In this document: piece by piece, positions 39,202 to 48,414 of the stretch | How positions within the stretch are numbered: position 1 is the first letter of the stretch | How the letters are laid out: each line of letters starts with the position of its first letter | Assembly (NCBI GenBank): GCA_029834535.1 | Contig: JAQMWT010000468.1 | Span: 83,090 to 147,089, forward strand | From: Chrysophaeum taylorii | Taxonomy: Eukaryota > Sar > Pelagophyceae > Pelagomonadales > Pelagomonadaceae | Length of the DNA: 64,000 nucleotides | Reading direction: 5' to 3' | Notes under the pieces: model-generated | Database searches by the model: none | The model's input: the letters and a program-made list of their open reading frames with translations, nothing else | What the model was told of the DNA's origin: nothing | Program-made: the position numbers and the translations under genes

Positions 39202-40225
39202 TTTTGCGGTCGCGGCCGACGAACGGCTCCAACGAACGGCAGATATCCGGACGGAGCTGGGCGCCGTGTCGCGCGAGCTCGAGGAGGTGCCCGCGACGCA
39301 GCAGGACGACGAGGAGGAGGCCGCCGTCGCGGCGGCATCGAGGGACCTCGACGAGGCGCGGGCGGAAGAGACCGCCGTCGATGACCAGATCGCCGCCCAT
39401 TCGCGGCGGGCCGAGCACGCCGCGACGCGGGCCGCGGCTCTCGCCGCGGAGCGCGACGAAAACGTCAGGAAGATGCGCCTCGTCGGCACCCTCCCAGCCT
39501 CGGAGCTCGAGGGCATCGCTCATCTGTCCGAAGACGACCTCCGTGCCCGCCTCGACCGCTGCGCCGAGGAGCGCGGCCAATTCGACCACGTCAACAAAAA
39601 GGCCCTCGACCAGTACGTCGCGTTCGCCGACCAGCGTCGACGTCTCGTCGAACGAAACGAAGATCTCGATGCCGCGAAGGCCGCCGTCGGGTCCCTGGTC
39701 AAAGACCTCGACCGCCGCAAGGACGAGACGGTCCTCGACACCTTTGAAATTGTCAAACGCCATTTTGCCGACGTGTTTGCCCATCTCGAGCCCGACGGCT
39801 CCGCCGACCTCGTCCTCCAACTCGAAAATAACGAGCCAAAGGGCGTCGCGATCAACGTCAAATTCCCCGACTCGCCCCACGCCGTTCCCATGGCCTCCCT
39901 CTCTGGCGGCCAAAAGGCCCTCGTCAGCCTCGCCCTCATATTTGCCATCCAGCGCGCCGACCCCGCGCCCTTCTACCTCCTCGACGAGGTCGACGCGGCC
40001 CTCGACGCTTCCCACCGCGCAAGACTCGCCGCCCTCGTCCACCACCTCGCCGACGACACCCAGATCATCACGACCACATTCTCCCGCGAACTCGTCGACG
40101 TTGCGACCGCCCACTTCGGCATCTCCGCGCGCAACGGCCTCAGCTCCGTCGAGCCCATCTCAAAGCAAAACGCCCTCGCCTTCGTTTGCGCCAACGAAAC
40201 TGCAGCAGCAGCAGCAGCAGCATAG
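36920..40225 (+). CDS. SMC3: cohesin subunit SMC3
   Basis: A 1101-residue single-exon SMC ATPase. The Walker A G-R-N-G-S-G-K-S-N is at 37-45. The SMC3-specific head region I-G-L-K-K-D-E-F-F (Lys109-Lys110, the acetylation pair of cohesin) is followed by Y-Y-I-V-Q-Q-G-K-V-N. Two long coiled coils flank a hinge around residues 445-600. The C-terminal signature L-S-G-G-Q-K-A-L lies at ~993-1000 and the Walker B F-Y-L-L-D-E-V-D-A-A-L-D at ~1018-1029. It is about 100 residues shorter than typical SMC3 (~1200), mainly in the coils. A poly-Asp run near residue 750-763 interrupts the second coiled coil. The C-terminus ends in poly-Ala from a GCA repeat. Holds sister chromatids together in the nucleus. 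Confidence 0.92.
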
Positions 40226-40301
40226 TAAATAGAAGCTTGCTTATTATTGTTGTTTCGATGGCGATGGCATCAAAGGAGGGTCGCGGAAACAAACGCCATC
40301 G

Positions 40302-42158
40302 TCATCCCCGAGACTCTAACGAGGAGGAGGCGACGGCGCCCTCGAGGCGCGCGACGTCTGACGCGAGCCGCGCGACGTCCCCTTCGAGGCTTCGGAGGAG
40401 CGCGACGTCGGAGAGAACCTCATCATCATCATCCTCCTCCTCCTCCTCCTCTTCTCGCGGCGGGTTTCGTAACATACACTCGGGAGGCGGCGGCGGCGGC
40501 GTCGTGACCACGGCGACCAGGTCGTCGTGCTTCGCGACGGTCGAGTACGCGGAGACCCTGAGCTCGTCGGCGACGAGGGGGTGGCGTTCGAGATTGAGCG
40601 CGGGCTCGGGGACGATGTGGAGCTCGGACCAGCCGCGCGACACGAGCGGCCGGAGCCAGACGGCGTTCAGCAAAAAGCCCTCCTCCCCGAAGTGACCCCC
40701 CCGCTGGACGGCGACTCGAGTTCCCCCGCTGCTCCGGAGGAGGAAAGGCGTCGTCGTTGTTTCGCCACCGACGCAGCAGGCGCCCCGAACCACAAAGTGG
40801 AGGGAGCGCAGGACGGTGCCCGCGTGGACGACGGGCTCGCCGGGGCCCGCGGCGTAGCTCCGCATCGCGACGACGCAGTCGACGACGAAGGCCCACGGCT
40901 TGCGGTCGAAGAAGTTGATCGCGCGGAGCTTCTTTCTGTAGGCGTGGAGGGCGAGGGCGCGGAGGAGTCGCGGGGGAAGCTGCTTGACGATCCTCGAGAC
41001 CCCGGGCTCGCACCAGGCATGCTCGACTTCAAAGTGGCGCCGGAGATAGGTCTGTACCTCGGACGACAGCTTTAACGGAACCTTGTGGTCGTACATGAAT
41101 TTAACGAGGACTTTTTTTGAGCGACGGCGCTTCGAGGAGGAGTTGTCCTCGTCGTCGTCGTCGCGGGTAAAGATATCGTTCTCGACCGACGAGACGAGGC
41201 CCGCGAACCATACGACCCCAACAAGCATGCAGCAGCACGCGAAGGCTTTCTCGGGAATAGTGTTGGGAGTGATGTCGCCGTATCCGACGGTCGCGAGGGT
41301 CGTCAGCGACCAGTAAAAGCACGAAACGTACGCGTACGCGATGGATGAAGATTCGTAGCCTCGAAGCTGCGTCCACGTGCACCGCTCGCGGAGCTGTCGT
41401 TGCGAGGGCGGCGACGTCGCGCAGCGGTCGTCGAGGTTTCGCGACCGGTACCCGTGGCCGAGGGCGAACCATCCGCACGCGAACCAGTGGTTGAGGAGGA
41501 GGAGCCAGGCCCCGAACCGACACAATGTTTCGAGGATGGGGTGGACCATCCCCGTCGCAGGCATCGTCTCGTAGAGCGCGCGGGCCTTGCCCACCGTCGA
41601 AGCCCTCCAAGCCCGTAGCGAAGGGAGCAAACCCGCGAACAAACGCAACAACCTGTTGCGGTTATTCGCGGGGCACGCGACTTCCCAGGGCACGGTCGAG
41701 AAAACGTCGAGGGCCAAGTAGCCCTTCGCGTAGTGGGCCGCGATCTTCGAGATATCGTAGACCTCTTCGCCGTCGTTGCCGGGGAAAGACGTCGCGAACG
41801 ATAGAGCGACGTCGAGGCTGAACCACGCGACCCAAAACAGACGCATCGCGACGATGATGAAAGCGTAGTCCGTCTCTCCGGCCTCCCGATATAATGCTGT
41901 CCCGCTGCTGCTGTTGGGGGCGAAGGCCATGACGTAGGGCTCGGCGAGGACCGACACGAACACTGCCGCGATCGACACGAGGTCCCACCGCCGCCGCCAC
42001 CCCGCATCGGGGTCCACAACGTACCACGGTCGCTGCCTCCTCGACGTCGAGAAGCTAGAGGGTTCCGGCGGCGGCGGCGGCGGCGGCGGCGGCTCGACGA
42101 GATCGTCTAAACACAACATCGAGACGGAGACGTCCTTCTTGTGGTGGGAGAGGGACAT
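40302..42158 (-). CDS. voltage/cyclic-nucleotide-gated-type K+ channel subunit
   Basis: A 618-residue protein from the ATG at 42158. Six transmembrane segments span ~55-320; the S4 segment is N-R-N-R-L-L-R-L-F-A-G with few positive charges. The pore has the K+ selectivity filter T-V-G-Y-G-D (290-295). Then comes a C-linker-like helical region and a cyclic-nucleotide-binding-like beta roll around 440-540 (F-V-V-R-G-A-C-C-V-G-G, G-G-H-F-G-E-E-G-F) that lacks the canonical R-A-A ligand residues. The family is KCNH/HCN/CNG/AKT-like, plasma membrane. A poly-Pro stretch lies near residue 23-32 and an acidic/coiled-coil tail at the end. Its stop is 76 bp from that of SMC3. Confidence 0.82.
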   Translation of the reverse strand: MSLSHHKKDVSVSMLCLDDLVEPPPPPPPPPEPSSFSTSRRQRPWYVVDPDAGWRRRWDLVSIAAVFVSVLAEPYVMAFAPNSSSGTALYREAGETDYAFIIVAMRLFWVAWFSLDVALSFATSFPGNDGEEVYDISKIAAHYAKGYLALDVFSTVPWEVACPANNRNRLLRLFAGLLPSLRAWRASTVGKARALYETMPATGMVHPILETLCRFGAWLLLLNHWFACGWFALGHGYRSRNLDDRCATSPPSQRQLRERCTWTQLRGYESSSIAYAYVSCFYWSLTTLATVGYGDITPNTIPEKAFACCCMLVGVVWFAGLVSSVENDIFTRDDDDEDNSSSKRRRSKKVLVKFMYDHKVPLKLSSEVQTYLRRHFEVEHAWCEPGVSRIVKQLPPRLLRALALHAYRKKLRAINFFDRKPWAFVVDCVVAMRSYAAGPGEPVVHAGTVLRSLHFVVRGACCVGGETTTTPFLLRSSGGTRVAVQRGGHFGEEGFLLNAVWLRPLVSRGWSELHIVPEPALNLERHPLVADELRVSAYSTVAKHDDLVAVVTTPPPPPPECMLRNPPREEEEEEEDDDDEVLSDVALLRSLEGDVARLASDVARLEGAVASSSLESRG

Positions 42159-42349
42159 CGCTCTAGTAGCCTTACCCTGAGTTAGTTGTTCGAGAGAGGT
42201 CAAGGTTCATCCGCGCAAGTCGCGGGCGACGCACATTGAAGAACTTCAACCCGTTTTGCGATCCGTTTAGTATCCAAAACATACTGAAAAAAAACTGAGC
42301 TGCTGGCGACGACGACGGTTTTCGCCAACGCATTACAATCACCCGAAGA

Positions 42350-42377
42350 GCTTTGGTCAACACCTTCTCTTCGAGAG
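42350..42377 (+). repeat. 28-bp direct repeat, left copy
   Basis: GCTTTGGTC, A, ACACCTTCTCTTCGAGAG; the same sequence with one mismatch recurs in the same orientation at 48314-48341, on the far side of the foreign island. Confidence 0.8.
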
Positions 42378-42497
42378 AGCCGTGCACTTTTCTAATAGGT
42401 GGGTGGGTGGTTCTCCCTGGAGTGGTGGAAGGGGGAGGATACTATTTTTTTAGGAGCTCGAGTGCCCATGGCGTGTCGTTCTTTACCACCACCACCT

Positions 42498-42529
<32 letters not shown>

Positions 42530-43513
42530 AGAAAAAAAGTCGCGGGCGGTCATCAGCAGAGAACTTGACTGCAGGGCACAGAGAAGGAGGTGTCCGTATT
42601 ATTTTGATAATGTTCTTGGAAGAAGAATGAGTTGATTTTCAGGACACAATAGTACATGATTTTATGTCATTTCCAGAGTCTCTCACCGGTGGCGAGGGTC
42701 AGGTAGTCTTCGAGTTGGCCTGTCGAGGCTATGAGTTTGTGTTTCGGCGAAGAAGGTGCAAGATGAATATTTTGATCACTCTCAAGGGCGGGCAAAGAGA
42801 GCCTCAGTACCCGCAAATCGTCTCGGCCCTACACCTCGCTGCAACCGAAAAGAATGAAAATAAAAGGCACCTTCTCCGACGGATAGGAGCACACCGCCTC
42901 GGCACGAAGGTTTCCCTGCTAGTGGCAGACGCAGTGGTCGCGTCTAAAGCGACGTTCTCGGTGCAGAGATCATGCTGAACACCCACGGCAATAAAAAACT
43001 CGAAACCGAAACCAGCTGCTGCCTCCAAAAGATAATCCTAGCGCCAGAATCACAGCGAGCGACGCCCTCGCGTATGGCCCAAAACAAACTCACCATCGCT
43101 TGAATTCCTGTACCAGAAACAAGTCCTATGATGTTACGATGCGATCCGAGGTCCTGATAAGACCCCAAACCTGTTGCTCAACCTCAATGGTTTTCGGAGT
43201 GTCCATAGATCAAGTGGCATCATCCCGGATTTAAGCGTGACATCCGGGATGTTGTGAAGAGCCAGGCCGCAAACCACGAATGGGACAGACTGTTGCTAGA
43301 ACATGCGCCGAAAAAAAGAGGAAACCATCGATGCTCAAAAAAAATCCAAGAGTTTCTGCAGTCCGTAGATGGCTCGCTCGCTGGCCAGCTGTCATTGATT
43401 TGGCCCTATGCGCTTAAGTACCCTCCTTAATTGCTTTTTCATTTACTTACAAAAAAAGGGAGAATAAGGGGGAGCATAGACGACGAAAGAGCGAGAGCGG
43501 AGGAAAGGCCACC
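42378..43513. other. intergenic, left flank of anomalous island
   Basis: Contains an (AAC)n tract at 42498-42528 and short frames without recognisable domains. GC falls to about 50% here, in contrast to the channel gene to the left. Confidence 0.5.
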
Positions 43514-45574
43514 TCAGAAGGACAGATTTGGGGCTTCTTGGCAGAGACTTCTGGGCATATTCTGGGACATGCTAAGTCTGCCGAGAGCTCCAAGAACATG
43601 GTTATCAGCGGTCTTCGTCTTGCCTCTGGCCTCCAAGAAGTCATACTTTCCTTGGGCCAACCATTCAAAGGCCACTTTTTGACTCCCGGCCCGAAGTCGT
43701 TGGTCTTTGCCGCAGAAAAGTTCCGCGTCGTGGATACCAGTAATAGGTCCCAAGAGCCACACAGTTCCGTCTCCGTTGACTTGACAGGTGATACCGGCAA
43801 CGCTGACTTTGCAGTCGAAAACGAGCATCTTGGTTTCGGGTGCACGATTCCCCGCGGTCACCAAGCTCTCGAACCGCCCGTAAGCAGAATGGTCGTCTCT
43901 TCCAGCGTTCTCGACGGCTGCCCCATAGTGAATAAACCTTGCAATTAGCTCACGCGCGATCCAAGCGGAGGATGCGCCAGTCTTCATCGCCATTGCTTCT
44001 GCAAGTCTGACGATTTGAGAGACGTAAGCAGCAGCAGGAGCCTCGCTGAAGAATGTCGCAAATCGAGACTTGGCATCTGCCACAAAGTCTACCAGGCTGT
44101 CATTGAGGAGTTTTTCCGCTCGCAGAAACGAAGCCGAGCCGTAGCGAAACTTGCCACTTTCGATATCAAACTCAAAGGCAGCTCGTAACGCAACCCAGTC
44201 CTCCAAGTTGGAACGATAGTTTTGAAGGTATTGTTCCTGCCTGTCGGCCATCGCGTCGATAAACTTCGTAGTTGAGAACATCATCATCTTACTGAAGGGA
44301 GTGGACAAGCTCCTCGTGTGGTCGTCGTCCTGATAGAAGTATTGCGCCTTGACCCTGGACGAAATGACGCTCCCCCATACTTCTCTTCCGGAAAATGAAC
44401 CGAGAATCGCGACAGTCCTCGCGTTGAAGGTGCACTTGCTCTCTTTTTTCCCCTTATTGACGTCGCTCGCTTTCGCCCTCGTTATGAGCTTCTCGAGAAT
44501 GCTCATGTGCGTCGTGATAAGATCCGAGTCGAACATGCTCGGCGTGAAATCGAGTAGAGGCGACGCTTCCAACCGCAGCGCCTTTTTGAACAGATCGTTA
44601 TCGAGCGAGAACTGATCCGTCAAGTCCTGAGCGTCGACAGACTGGTGGATCTTTCTGAGCTCTTCTTTAGAGCCGAACAATCTCTTCCTCGGGTCGTGCG
44701 AAGTCGATACCAGGCGTTCGAGCGCTGTTCGAAAGCCGGATATACATCGAAAGCAGTCGACGTACTTCATCACTTTGCTCTCGCCTGCCGCTGGGCCAGC
44801 TTTCAAAGATTTAACCGATGCAGCGAGCCGCCACGCAATCACCGGGTCGCAGTTTAGCCGAAGGAGCTCTTGAACCATCTCGGCCGCCAAATGAAGGTGC
44901 GTGCCGGACGTCTGGCCTTCCTGGCTGCATTTGTGGAGATAGTAATAGATGCCTTCTCTGTGTGGCTCGAGCGCGCTGATGACATTCGATCCTTGCAATA
45001 GGACACATCCGTCCGCGTACCGAGTGGCGCGCATGCCTCCATCGCAAAAGTGAAATACGTCGACGCGCTCGAAGTCCGACAGATCAATTGAGTCTTCCTC
45101 CCGCGAGACTGGATCCCACTCAACCCCTTCTCTTTGCCGTCCTCTCATCTGGTCTAGCATTTCGGTTGCGAATCTGGTGTGTGCCAACGGGACGCCGAGG
45201 TGAAGAACGTTGCGAACCGCGTTCAGATTTCCGAAAGGAACCAGGGACTGAATTTGTGTGTCGAGCCATGTCGCGCTTTCCTGGCAACTGAACATCGCAT
45301 GTGCAATGTCGCTAGACCGGATTCCCTCAGCGACAGCTTCTGTGATGAGATTATCGCTCATTGCGTCCAGTGTGCCCATGAAGATTGAATACTTCTCTTC
45401 ACATCTCAACATCATCTTCCTCAACACACGATCCAGAGCAGTAACCTTCAGGCGACGAAGTAAGTTCAAAACTTGTCGCTGGCTCGCGCCTGACTTGGTG
45501 ACTGCCTCTTGCATGGACGCGACAGCTGATGGCGCTGCCAAGGCAACGCTGACGCCTGAGAGTGCCAGTGCCAT
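43514..45574 (-). CDS. unrecognised 686-residue protein in low-GC island
   Basis: An intact ATG-initiated frame of 686 codons, around 50% GC and without the strong GC3 bias of neighbouring host genes. The protein is helix-rich with normal globular composition. It starts with a hydrophobic Ala/Val/Leu segment, and features include F-H-F-C-D-G-G-M-R, a K-G-K-K-E-S-K basic patch at ~385, and a beta-rich C-terminal part (V-A-G-I-T-C-Q-V-N-G-D-G-T-V-W-L-L-G). I recognise no family. Being long, intact and intronless with foreign-like base use, next to bacterial fragments, it may have entered by transfer from a virus or mobile element; this is inference. Confidence 0.55.
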   Translation of the reverse strand: MALALSGVSVALAAPSAVASMQEAVTKSGASQRQVLNLLRRLKVTALDRVLRKMMLRCEEKYSIFMGTLDAMSDNLITEAVAEGIRSSDIAHAMFSCQESATWLDTQIQSLVPFGNLNAVRNVLHLGVPLAHTRFATEMLDQMRGRQREGVEWDPVSREEDSIDLSDFERVDVFHFCDGGMRATRYADGCVLLQGSNVISALEPHREGIYYYLHKCSQEGQTSGTHLHLAAEMVQELLRLNCDPVIAWRLAASVKSLKAGPAAGESKVMKYVDCFRCISGFRTALERLVSTSHDPRKRLFGSKEELRKIHQSVDAQDLTDQFSLDNDLFKKALRLEASPLLDFTPSMFDSDLITTHMSILEKLITRAKASDVNKGKKESKCTFNARTVAILGSFSGREVWGSVISSRVKAQYFYQDDDHTRSLSTPFSKMMMFSTTKFIDAMADRQEQYLQNYRSNLEDWVALRAAFEFDIESGKFRYGSASFLRAEKLLNDSLVDFVADAKSRFATFFSEAPAAAYVSQIVRLAEAMAMKTGASSAWIARELIARFIHYGAAVENAGRDDHSAYGRFESLVTAGNRAPETKMLVFDCKVSVAGITCQVNGDGTVWLLGPITGIHDAELFCGKDQRLRAGSQKVAFEWLAQGKYDFLEARGKTKTADNHVLGALGRLSMSQNMPRSLCQEAPNLSF

Positions 45575-45642
45575 GCTTCTCGCGTCAAAAGCGAAACCCT
45601 ACCTAGTCGCTGTCATCCTAAAACCCTACGTGACAGAGAGAT

Positions 45643-46504
45643 ATGAGCCACATTACACCCCCCTTAGCATTCGACCAAAGACACACTACCTTTCAGCTGC
45701 CTGAGGTAGTGAGCTTTCGCGAATCGCGGGACGGCACGTGCAAGTGGCTGCTCGACGCCGGCGAAGGCAGTCTGGTTGACGCCGTGCTGATTCCCGACCG
45801 GGTGCGCAATACCCTGTGCGTCTCCTCGCAGATCGGCTGTATGCTCGACTGCAGCTTCTGCTCCACCGGCAAACTGGGCTTCAACGGTAACCTGCCGGCT
45901 ACCACCATCGTCGCCCAGGCGCTGATCGCCAACGCGCACCTCGTGCGGCGAAGCCGTCACCAACTTCGTGCTGATGGGCATGGGTGAGCCGCTGTTGAAC
46001 TATGACGCAGTGCTGACGGCGACAAACATCTTTCAGGACGATCTGGCCTTCGGTATCTCCAAACGCCGCGTTACCATCAGCACCGCCGACGTTGTACCTG
46101 CCATTTATCGCCTGGCCGAGGATACCGACGTTGCTCTGGCCATTTCCCTGCATGCCCCCGACGACGAGCTGCGCAACAAGCTGGTGCCCATCAACTGCAA
46201 GTACGCGATTGCTGAGCTTCTCGATGCCTGTCTCCACTACGTTGACCACCTTGGCGACAGCCGTAAGCTGGTGATCGAATACACGCTGATGAAGGGCGTT
46301 GACGACACCCAGGCGCACGCCCATGCGCTGGCGCTGCTTCTGCGGGATGTGCACTGCAAGGTCAACCTCATTCCCTTTAACCCTTTTCCGACCGCCGGTT
46401 ACGAACGGCCGACGCCGGCCGCCGTGCGGGCCTTTCAAACCGCGCTGATGCAGCTTGGTTACGCGATCTCGCAGGTTAGTCCTGGCGCCAGTTCCAGCGC
46501 CTGA
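45643..46504 (+). pseudogene. rlmN: bacterial rlmN (23S rRNA A2503 methyltransferase) fragment, frameshifted
   Basis: The first frame contains the radical-SAM motif C-M-L-D-C-S-F-C within C-V-S-S-Q-I-G-C-M-L-D-C; it breaks near 45945, and the next frame continues with [28 protein letters not shown] and L-I-P-F-N-P-F-P. These are the hallmarks of bacterial RlmN, which methylates 23S rRNA A2503 and some tRNAs. About 90 N-terminal residues are missing and similarity stops near 46463, before the usual C-terminus. So the copy is truncated at both ends and frameshifted. Bacterial codon use; not plastid-like. Confidence 0.9.
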
Positions 46505-46640
46505 TGCCACACCGTAACACCCACCTCGTCATTGATCATTTCGCCGTGGGCGATCGTCGGGCCGGGTTCGAACGTCCAGGCGCGGTTCAACTGAGGCAAG
46601 CGTCGCTGCAGCGCATCACACAAGCGTGTGCAGCCCCCAC
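46464..46640 (-). pseudogene. unidentified bacterial-like coding fragment
   Basis: A minus frame between the rlmN and aldehyde dehydrogenase pieces has protein-like content (L-N-R-A-W-T-F-E-P-G-P-T-I-A-H-G-E-M) and bacterial codon use. It is bounded by the two adjoining fragments and matches neither, so it looks like a third piece. Confidence 0.4.
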
Positions 46641-46859
46641 GCGCGGCCATCGTCCTTTGTCGAAGGCCTCGCGCGCTTGAGCAACTGCCCGATTTGCATC
46701 CGCTTCGGTGTGCACGGCAACCCGGGCAACGGCTTCCTCAGTGGTTGGAGATATCACGTCGACAACGAATGCATCTGCATCACTATGCCACTGTCCGGCA
46801 ATGAACTGGGCGCCCAATCCGGGCACGTCGATATCCAGCTTCGCAGGATGGCTGGCCAT
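46641..46859 (-). pseudogene. bacterial aldehyde dehydrogenase N-terminal fragment
   Basis: From the ATG at 46859 the frame reads A-G-Q-W, V-I-S-P-T-T-E-E-A-V-A-R-V and E-A-F-D-K-G-R-W-P-R, the standard first ~73 residues of an NAD(P)+ aldehyde dehydrogenase (~480 residues). Similarity ends abruptly at ~46640 and the catalytic part is absent. Confidence 0.8.
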
Positions 46860-46962
46860 ATTGTCTCGCCCTCAGCAACATGTGACGAGCGTCAGTGTAT
46901 CCAACGAGCCTCAATCGGGGCTAACGAAGCTCGCCCGGTTTTCTGGATAAATGCGCCTGGCC

Positions 46963-47295
46963 TTAGCTGCGCTTCAACGTGGAAATGACGCTCTGCGCAG
47001 CCTTCTTTGCTGACGCCGGGTTCAAGCCCGTGACGAGCCTTCCATCCACGATGACGTTTTCCTGCCAGGCCGCGCCGTACGCATGGACAGCGCCGCGCTC
47101 TACCAGGTTGTCCTGTAGCAGGAAAGGAACAACCCCGGTTGTCCCGAGCGACGCCCCTTCTTCGTTGGTGAACGCAGCAATGCGTCTGTCTGCAACCAGC
47201 AACTCTCCGCTTGTCAGTGTTAAGTCAATGGGCGCAGCGTTGCCATGACATACCGCGGAGACAATGCCCTTAGTTTCGTAGATGGCGGAAGACAC
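46963..47295 (-). pseudogene. bacterial DJ-1/PfpI family protein, C-terminal fragment
   Basis: About 110 codons match the C-terminal half of a DJ-1/PfpI (Hsp31-like) protein: V-S-A-V-C-H-G-N-A-A with the nucleophile Cys, F-T-N-E-E-G, V-V-P-F-L-L-Q-D and V-D-G-R-L-V-T-G-L-N-P-A-S. The N-terminal half is missing; no ATG begins the fragment. It lies upstream of and colinear with the aldehyde dehydrogenase start, so both may come from one bacterial piece. Confidence 0.8.
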
Positions 47296-48414
47296 CGGGC
47301 TGATGATGTCTCTGGCTCTGATTTTGTATATAGGGCTTTATAAATTTTATTGTTTGAGGAGGGGAGGATATAGGAAGGAAGTTGCCCTCTTTAAGTCCGA
47401 CAGGATCTCGATCTCTTGCGCCCTCCCCGCCCTCTTGTCGACGCGAAAAGCGCAAGAATGGATTACGCCTTTAATAAGCTCACAAGCAGGCTCCTCGCGC
47501 GCGCCGTGGTGCTGGGATTACCCTAAGCCCCATGCGCCGGGGCCTATAGTTCGTAAGTTTTTAAAGGTCGACTGCTAAGAGGGGGGGGGGGTGCGTGTGG
47601 GTGCTTGTTCGTTAGTTAGCTAACCAAGCTCCGGGTAACCTGGCGTTTATGTACGTAGCTGGGTCCACGCGACAGTGGGCTGCCGTCGTCTTCCTAGCGC
47701 GCTGCCCGTGCTTGCTAGTGGCGATCGTATCGCTCTGTTTCAAGCGAACGCAGCGCTTGCACCGTGGGTCTTCGTGTGTTCCCTCATTTGCCTGGGCGAC
47801 GGTCGCGCGTCGACCTGAGTCGTCGGTTTCGACCTGAGCGCCGTGTCTGTCTACAGGGGGAGCGCGGATGATCTGGAGGTCGTGACTACGTTCATCGGCT
47901 CGTGGCCCAGCTCCTCCCCTCAAATTCCCGACCGCTGCTTGGCCGAGATGTGTGCCCAATACTTTGGGTACCCCTCTCCAGCTTGTTCGGGCCTCGCGGG
48001 TACTCGCATTCTGGGCACTGATGACGTTCTCGACGCCCACGGCAAGGCGATTCTCACGCACGTCAACCTTCTCAACCGCGGAGGACCGCGGACCACCTGG
48101 CACGACGGCTTACTCGAATGCGTCCCTCTCCATCGTCAAAGAGGCCGGCATCCCCGCTCTGTCCGAGGTTTTCGGCTGACGTCGTCGCCCCTGCCGTTCG
48201 CACGTGCCTCTACGGCCGGTAGTATCAAGGCAATCTCGCCCAACGCCACGTCGTCCCGGACATCCTCACCTAATCAACAACAACAGGGAGCAACAACTCT
48301 ACGACCACAAAACGCTTTGGTCGACACCTTCTCTTCGAGAGGGTTAGTTTTTCAACGATAGTATTTTAAACTACATCCACCCTTTCGAAACCCTGCTGGA
48401 GAGTTGGTTCAATC
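47296..48414. other. right flank of island, no intact gene
   Basis: Bacterial similarity ends near 47290; the sequence then becomes AT-richer with short frames only. Some plus-strand segments (47843-48180) are protein-like in shifting frames, perhaps transposon debris. The right copy of the 28-bp direct repeat is at 48314-48341. Confidence 0.45.
48314..48341 (+). repeat. 28-bp direct repeat, right copy
   Basis: Same as 42350-42377 except A->G at position 10 of the unit; same orientation. Confidence 0.8.

Noticed and set aside
37049-40114. Long minus-strand frames (473 and 528 codons) antisense to SMC3
   Set aside because: SMC3 is unambiguous on the plus strand; the antisense frames have no recognisable motifs.
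45643-46504. Possibility that rlmN is the host's plastid or mitochondrial copy
   Set aside because: It is frameshifted, truncated at both ends, has bacterial codon use and adjoins other unrelated bacterial fragments.
46565-46580. GGGTTCGAAC in the bacterial island resembling a T-loop
   Set aside because: No cloverleaf can be drawn around it; it is in a coding-like fragment.
47843-48361. 172-codon plus-strand frame right of the bacterial island
   Set aside because: Protein-like pieces shift between frames and no family is recognised, so it is treated as debris rather than a gene.
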